A stretch of 64,000 nucleotides of DNA. Origin: Cyclobacteriaceae bacterium (lineage in GTDB: Bacteria; Bacteroidota; Bacteroidia; Cytophagales; Cyclobacteriaceae). The translations under genes and the position numbers were made by a program. The notes under the pieces are model-generated. The model saw nothing but the letters and a program-made list of their open reading frames with translations, made no database searches and had not been told where the DNA came from. The stretch spans positions 186,001 to 250,000 of the forward strand of contig JANQKF010000020.1 of assembly GCA_028281285.1 (NCBI GenBank). Direction: 5' to 3'. Below, piece by piece: positions 62,110 through 64,000 of this stretch. Every line of letters starts with the position of its first letter. The first letter of the stretch is position 1.

Positions 62110-62592
62110 TCAAAAATCCATTCTAAATTCAAAGGGCTCGTTGTAGATCGAGGTATATTTCACAAGAAGCTCGATTCCAATCGACCCTCGTTCTCCTTCA
62201 CCTCTTGTCAATTCGAGCAATGGCTGTGTTTTTTCGGCTGAAAATGGGGCATCTTCGCTGAAGCTAAACGAAAAAACCCTAAGCTGTTTGATATTGGCTG
62301 CTTCTAGAACGTCTTCCCATTTTTGATACTCTTTGCCTTCATAGAAATACGAAATTGACTTTACTATGGCAGGACCGATTCCTTCATTGGTAAGATTCAA
62401 GGTCCACTTACTTGAACCTTCCCAAAGGTAGTAGGCATCCAAATAAGGTCTTACGGTAAGTCGATTATGTTCCCGCTCAATTTCAAGTTGTCGCTCGGAA
62501 ATCCTGCCTTGCCAAACCGACACGACTACGGCACATATGGCTATTACGACCACAGCATAATGTGATATTTTTTCAGTTCTTGATAAAGGCAT
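62110..62592 (-). CDS. Membrane-anchored hypothetical protein, tandem paralog A
   Basis: 160 residues. A short basic N-terminus (MPLSRTEKISHY) precedes one TM helix (about 12-30, VVVIAICAVVVSVWQGRI), a short coiled segment ending HNRLTVRPYLDAYY, and a soluble beta-rich domain (WTLNLTNEGIGPAIVKSI; YTSIYNEPFEFRMDF at the end). The same scaffold recurs in the next gene (62604-63065). The family is not recognised; the EHNRLTVRP-type element and NEGIGPAIV are distinctive. It converges with the end of the permease array. Confidence 0.72.
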   Translation of the reverse strand: MPLSRTEKISHYAVVVIAICAVVVSVWQGRISERQLEIEREHNRLTVRPYLDAYYLWEGSSKWTLNLTNEGIGPAIVKSISYFYEGKEYQKWEDVLEAANIKQLRVFSFSFSEDAPFSAEKTQPLLELTRGEGERGSIGIELLVKYTSIYNEPFEFRMDF

Positions 62593-62603
62593 GGCTTTTC
62601 AGT

Positions 62604-63065
62604 TTAGAATTCTACTTCTTTATCAAATTGCTCATTGTAAATAGATTCGTAAACGATTCTCAATTTGATTCTGTTTTCGCTTACATACCTTTCGAGCGTA
62701 AGGAGTATCTCCTCCTTGCCTGGCGGAAATACATCTCCTGACCCAAAGTTGGCGGCCCCTGTCATTAGGACGGAGTCAGCCAATTGATCGACAGCAGCGT
62801 TCCAATGACGAACTTCCTGACCGTCTACAGAAATTTGAAAGTCCTTAATGATTGCAGGTCCATAACCTCCATTGGTCACGGAAAGCTGGAATTCATGCTT
62901 GGTAGCTGTAGTAACGGTGCCTGTGCTAAAATTGAAATAAGGTCTGACTGTAAGTCTATTATGTCTTTGACTCAGCTGAACCTGCCATACAGAAACTACC
63001 ACTGCACAAATAGCGATAAAGACCACTGCAAAGTGGGACATCTTTTCCGTTTTTGACATTGCCAT
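62604..63065 (-). CDS. Membrane-anchored hypothetical protein, tandem paralog B
   Basis: 153 residues, organised like its downstream neighbour: MSKTEKMSHFAVVFIAIC then VVVSVWQVQLSQRHNRLTVRPYF as TM plus linker, a domain with NGGYGPAIIKDFQISVDG, and YESIYNEQFDKEVEF at the C-terminus. The two genes are 11 bp apart and clearly a tandem duplication. The C-terminal domain is predicted beta-rich and faces the periplasm or cytoplasm depending on topology, which cannot be settled here. No function is recognised. Confidence 0.72.
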   Translation of the reverse strand: MAMSKTEKMSHFAVVFIAICAVVVSVWQVQLSQRHNRLTVRPYFNFSTGTVTTATKHEFQLSVTNGGYGPAIIKDFQISVDGQEVRHWNAAVDQLADSVLMTGAANFGSGDVFPPGKEEILLTLERYVSENRIKLRIVYESIYNEQFDKEVEF

Positions 63066-63177
63066 ATCTCGTGATTTTAAGATTTATGGGCAGGCTGAAT
63101 GCTAAATATAGATGAAATTAGAGAAAAATCATCTTCAGAATGGCCAATACAGAATTACTCAATTAAAGGAACAGAGA

Positions 63178-63471
63178 TCAATTGTCTTTGTATTCTTCTG
63201 CTCCCGGACCTTTGCGGAACATCTTTTCGAAAGCCTTGCCAATTTCGTCCATAGCTGTTTTCAAGTGATGTTTGGCCTCTTCAATTTTTGGTTCGTTTTT
63301 AGCGCGAAAATCCTTCATCTTCTCTTCTACCTTATCGCGTTCTTTCTTCAATCGATCGATAGTCTCCTTCATTTCTTCTTTGACCTCACCTGAGGCATCC
63401 TCAGCCTTGTCAGCGAGTTCCTTGATTTTATCACCAAGTTCTTTGAATAGTTTATCCAGTTCTTCCTTCAT
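63178..63471 (-). CDS. Small all-helical charged protein
   Basis: 97 residues without signal peptide, composed of charged amphipathic heptads (KEELDKLFKELGDKIKELAD; KEEMKETIDRLKKERDKVEE), Lys/Glu-rich throughout, with a tail FRKGPGAEEYKDN. It looks like a coiled coil or apolipoprotein-like helical bundle. No family is assigned. It starts 1 bp before the stop of the preceding TPR-like gene region and is likely co-transcribed with it. Confidence 0.65.
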   Translation of the reverse strand: MKEELDKLFKELGDKIKELADKAEDASGEVKEEMKETIDRLKKERDKVEEKMKDFRAKNEPKIEEAKHHLKTAMDEIGKAFEKMFRKGPGAEEYKDN

Positions 63472-64000
63472 CTAATTACTAGCTCTTGTCCTTATGGTTG
63501 TACTTCGTTGAATCCAACAACCCACATTGAGTTTATCACCTTCCTTCTTATTCTGCTCAAACACCTGTGCAATGGTAGGAAATTGTTCTTTTGCTGCGGT
63601 CATTCCTTTTGTATTGCCAGCTTTTGCATACATATCATGAGCGAGGAGGAATACAGCTCTATCGTCAATTTGACTTTTTTGCTTCTTACAATCATCAAAG
63701 CTACCCATATAAAGATCTCCGATCAAATTGTAAGCTTCCGCAGACGATGACTTGAAATCATTCTCCATTGCGTTCATAGCTGCGTCTCGAGCGCCTGCTT
63801 TTAGTTGGTTCACGGCAAACATTTTAGCCATGGACATGTATATTTCAGCAGCTTCTTCACCACCTTCGCCCACTAAAAATAGAGCTTGTTTGAAGTAATT
63901 TTCGGCCTCAACTACGTTCTTTTTTGCGGCATAACCTCTGGCAATCAGCTTGGTAAGAGTAGGCGTTGGCTCATTGTCATTAACGACAATTGCGGCTTCA
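63472..64000 (-). CDS. TPR-like repeat protein, C-terminal part (cut by window edge)
   Basis: The minus-strand frame is open from the window edge to a stop at 63472-63474, giving about 175 residues. There are helix-pair units with TPR character: EAENYFKQALFLVGEGGEEAAEIY, then SAEAYNLIGDLYMGSFDDC, then AVFLLAHDMYAKAGNTKGMTAA. It ends in a short tail GCWIQRSTTIRTRASN, seen at the end of some Bacteroidota TPR proteins. The N-terminal part lies outside, so function cannot be assigned; a GTG at 63873 is internal, not the true start. Confidence 0.7.
   Translation of the reverse strand, partial: EAAIVVNDNEPTPTLTKLIARGYAAKKNVVEAENYFKQALFLVGEGGEEAAEIYMSMAKMFAVNQLKAGARDAAMNAMENDFKSSSAEAYNLIGDLYMGSFDDCKKQKSQIDDRAVFLLAHDMYAKAGNTKGMTAAKEQFPTIAQVFEQNKKEGDKLNVGCWIQRSTTIRTRASN

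Overview
The window looks like chromosome of a Bacteroidota member, most likely a marine Cytophagales/Cyclobacteriaceae-type bacterium. Support comes from gldC (gliding), a TonB-dependent receptor with a carboxypeptidase-regulatory-like N-terminus, the ftsX-DUF3098-uppP-truB-ribF gene order, DUF2911 and DUF2147 proteins, and AraC regulators fused to a multi-TM N-terminus. Shine-Dalgarno sequences are weak or absent. No rRNA, tRNA, CRISPR array or transposase was seen.

Layout. 1-4 kb: edge-truncated TonB receptor, gldC, membrane AraC regulator, secreted alpha/beta-hydrolase and DUF2911 protein. 4-9.3 kb: a tight minus-strand operon ftsX, DUF3098, uppP, truB, ribF, scoA, (four-helix-bundle insert), scoB. 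9.4-12.5 kb: pdeM-like phosphoesterase, DUF2147, acyl-CoA dehydrogenase, secreted DinB-like protein. 12.5-15 kb: a solitary minus-strand FtsX/MacB permease (called P0 here). 15.2-22.9 kb: outer-membrane barrel, dipeptidyl peptidase IV, two lipoproteins that share a promoter palindrome, a second membrane AraC regulator and a Na+/H+ antiporter. 23-25.8 kb: a histidine kinase and a sigma-54-dependent NtrC-type response regulator.

25.9-62.1 kb: the outstanding region, 15 consecutive same-strand genes (P1-P15), each encoding a ~770-815 residue duplicated FtsX/MacB-type permease. They lie end to end, and no ABC ATPase, membrane-fusion protein or TolC gene is present anywhere in the window. An intrinsic terminator and a second promoter between P7 and P8 split the array into transcription units of 7 and 8 genes. 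Both promoter regions have the same architecture: two copies of a TGT-N7-ACA dyad exactly 23 bp apart, then exactly 80 bp to a sigma-54-like TGGCA(C/T) -24 element. The distant P0 gene also starts behind a TGGCAC-N5-TTGTA element. The simplest reading is one regulon: the adjacent kinase, which has almost no extracytoplasmic sensor, and its sigma-54 activator switch on the permease battery. The permeases may use ATPases encoded elsewhere, or act as sensors as BceB does for BceS. This is inference from sequence architecture.

62.1-64 kb: two tandem paralogous membrane-anchored proteins, a small helical protein and the C-terminal part of a TPR-like protein, all on the minus strand.
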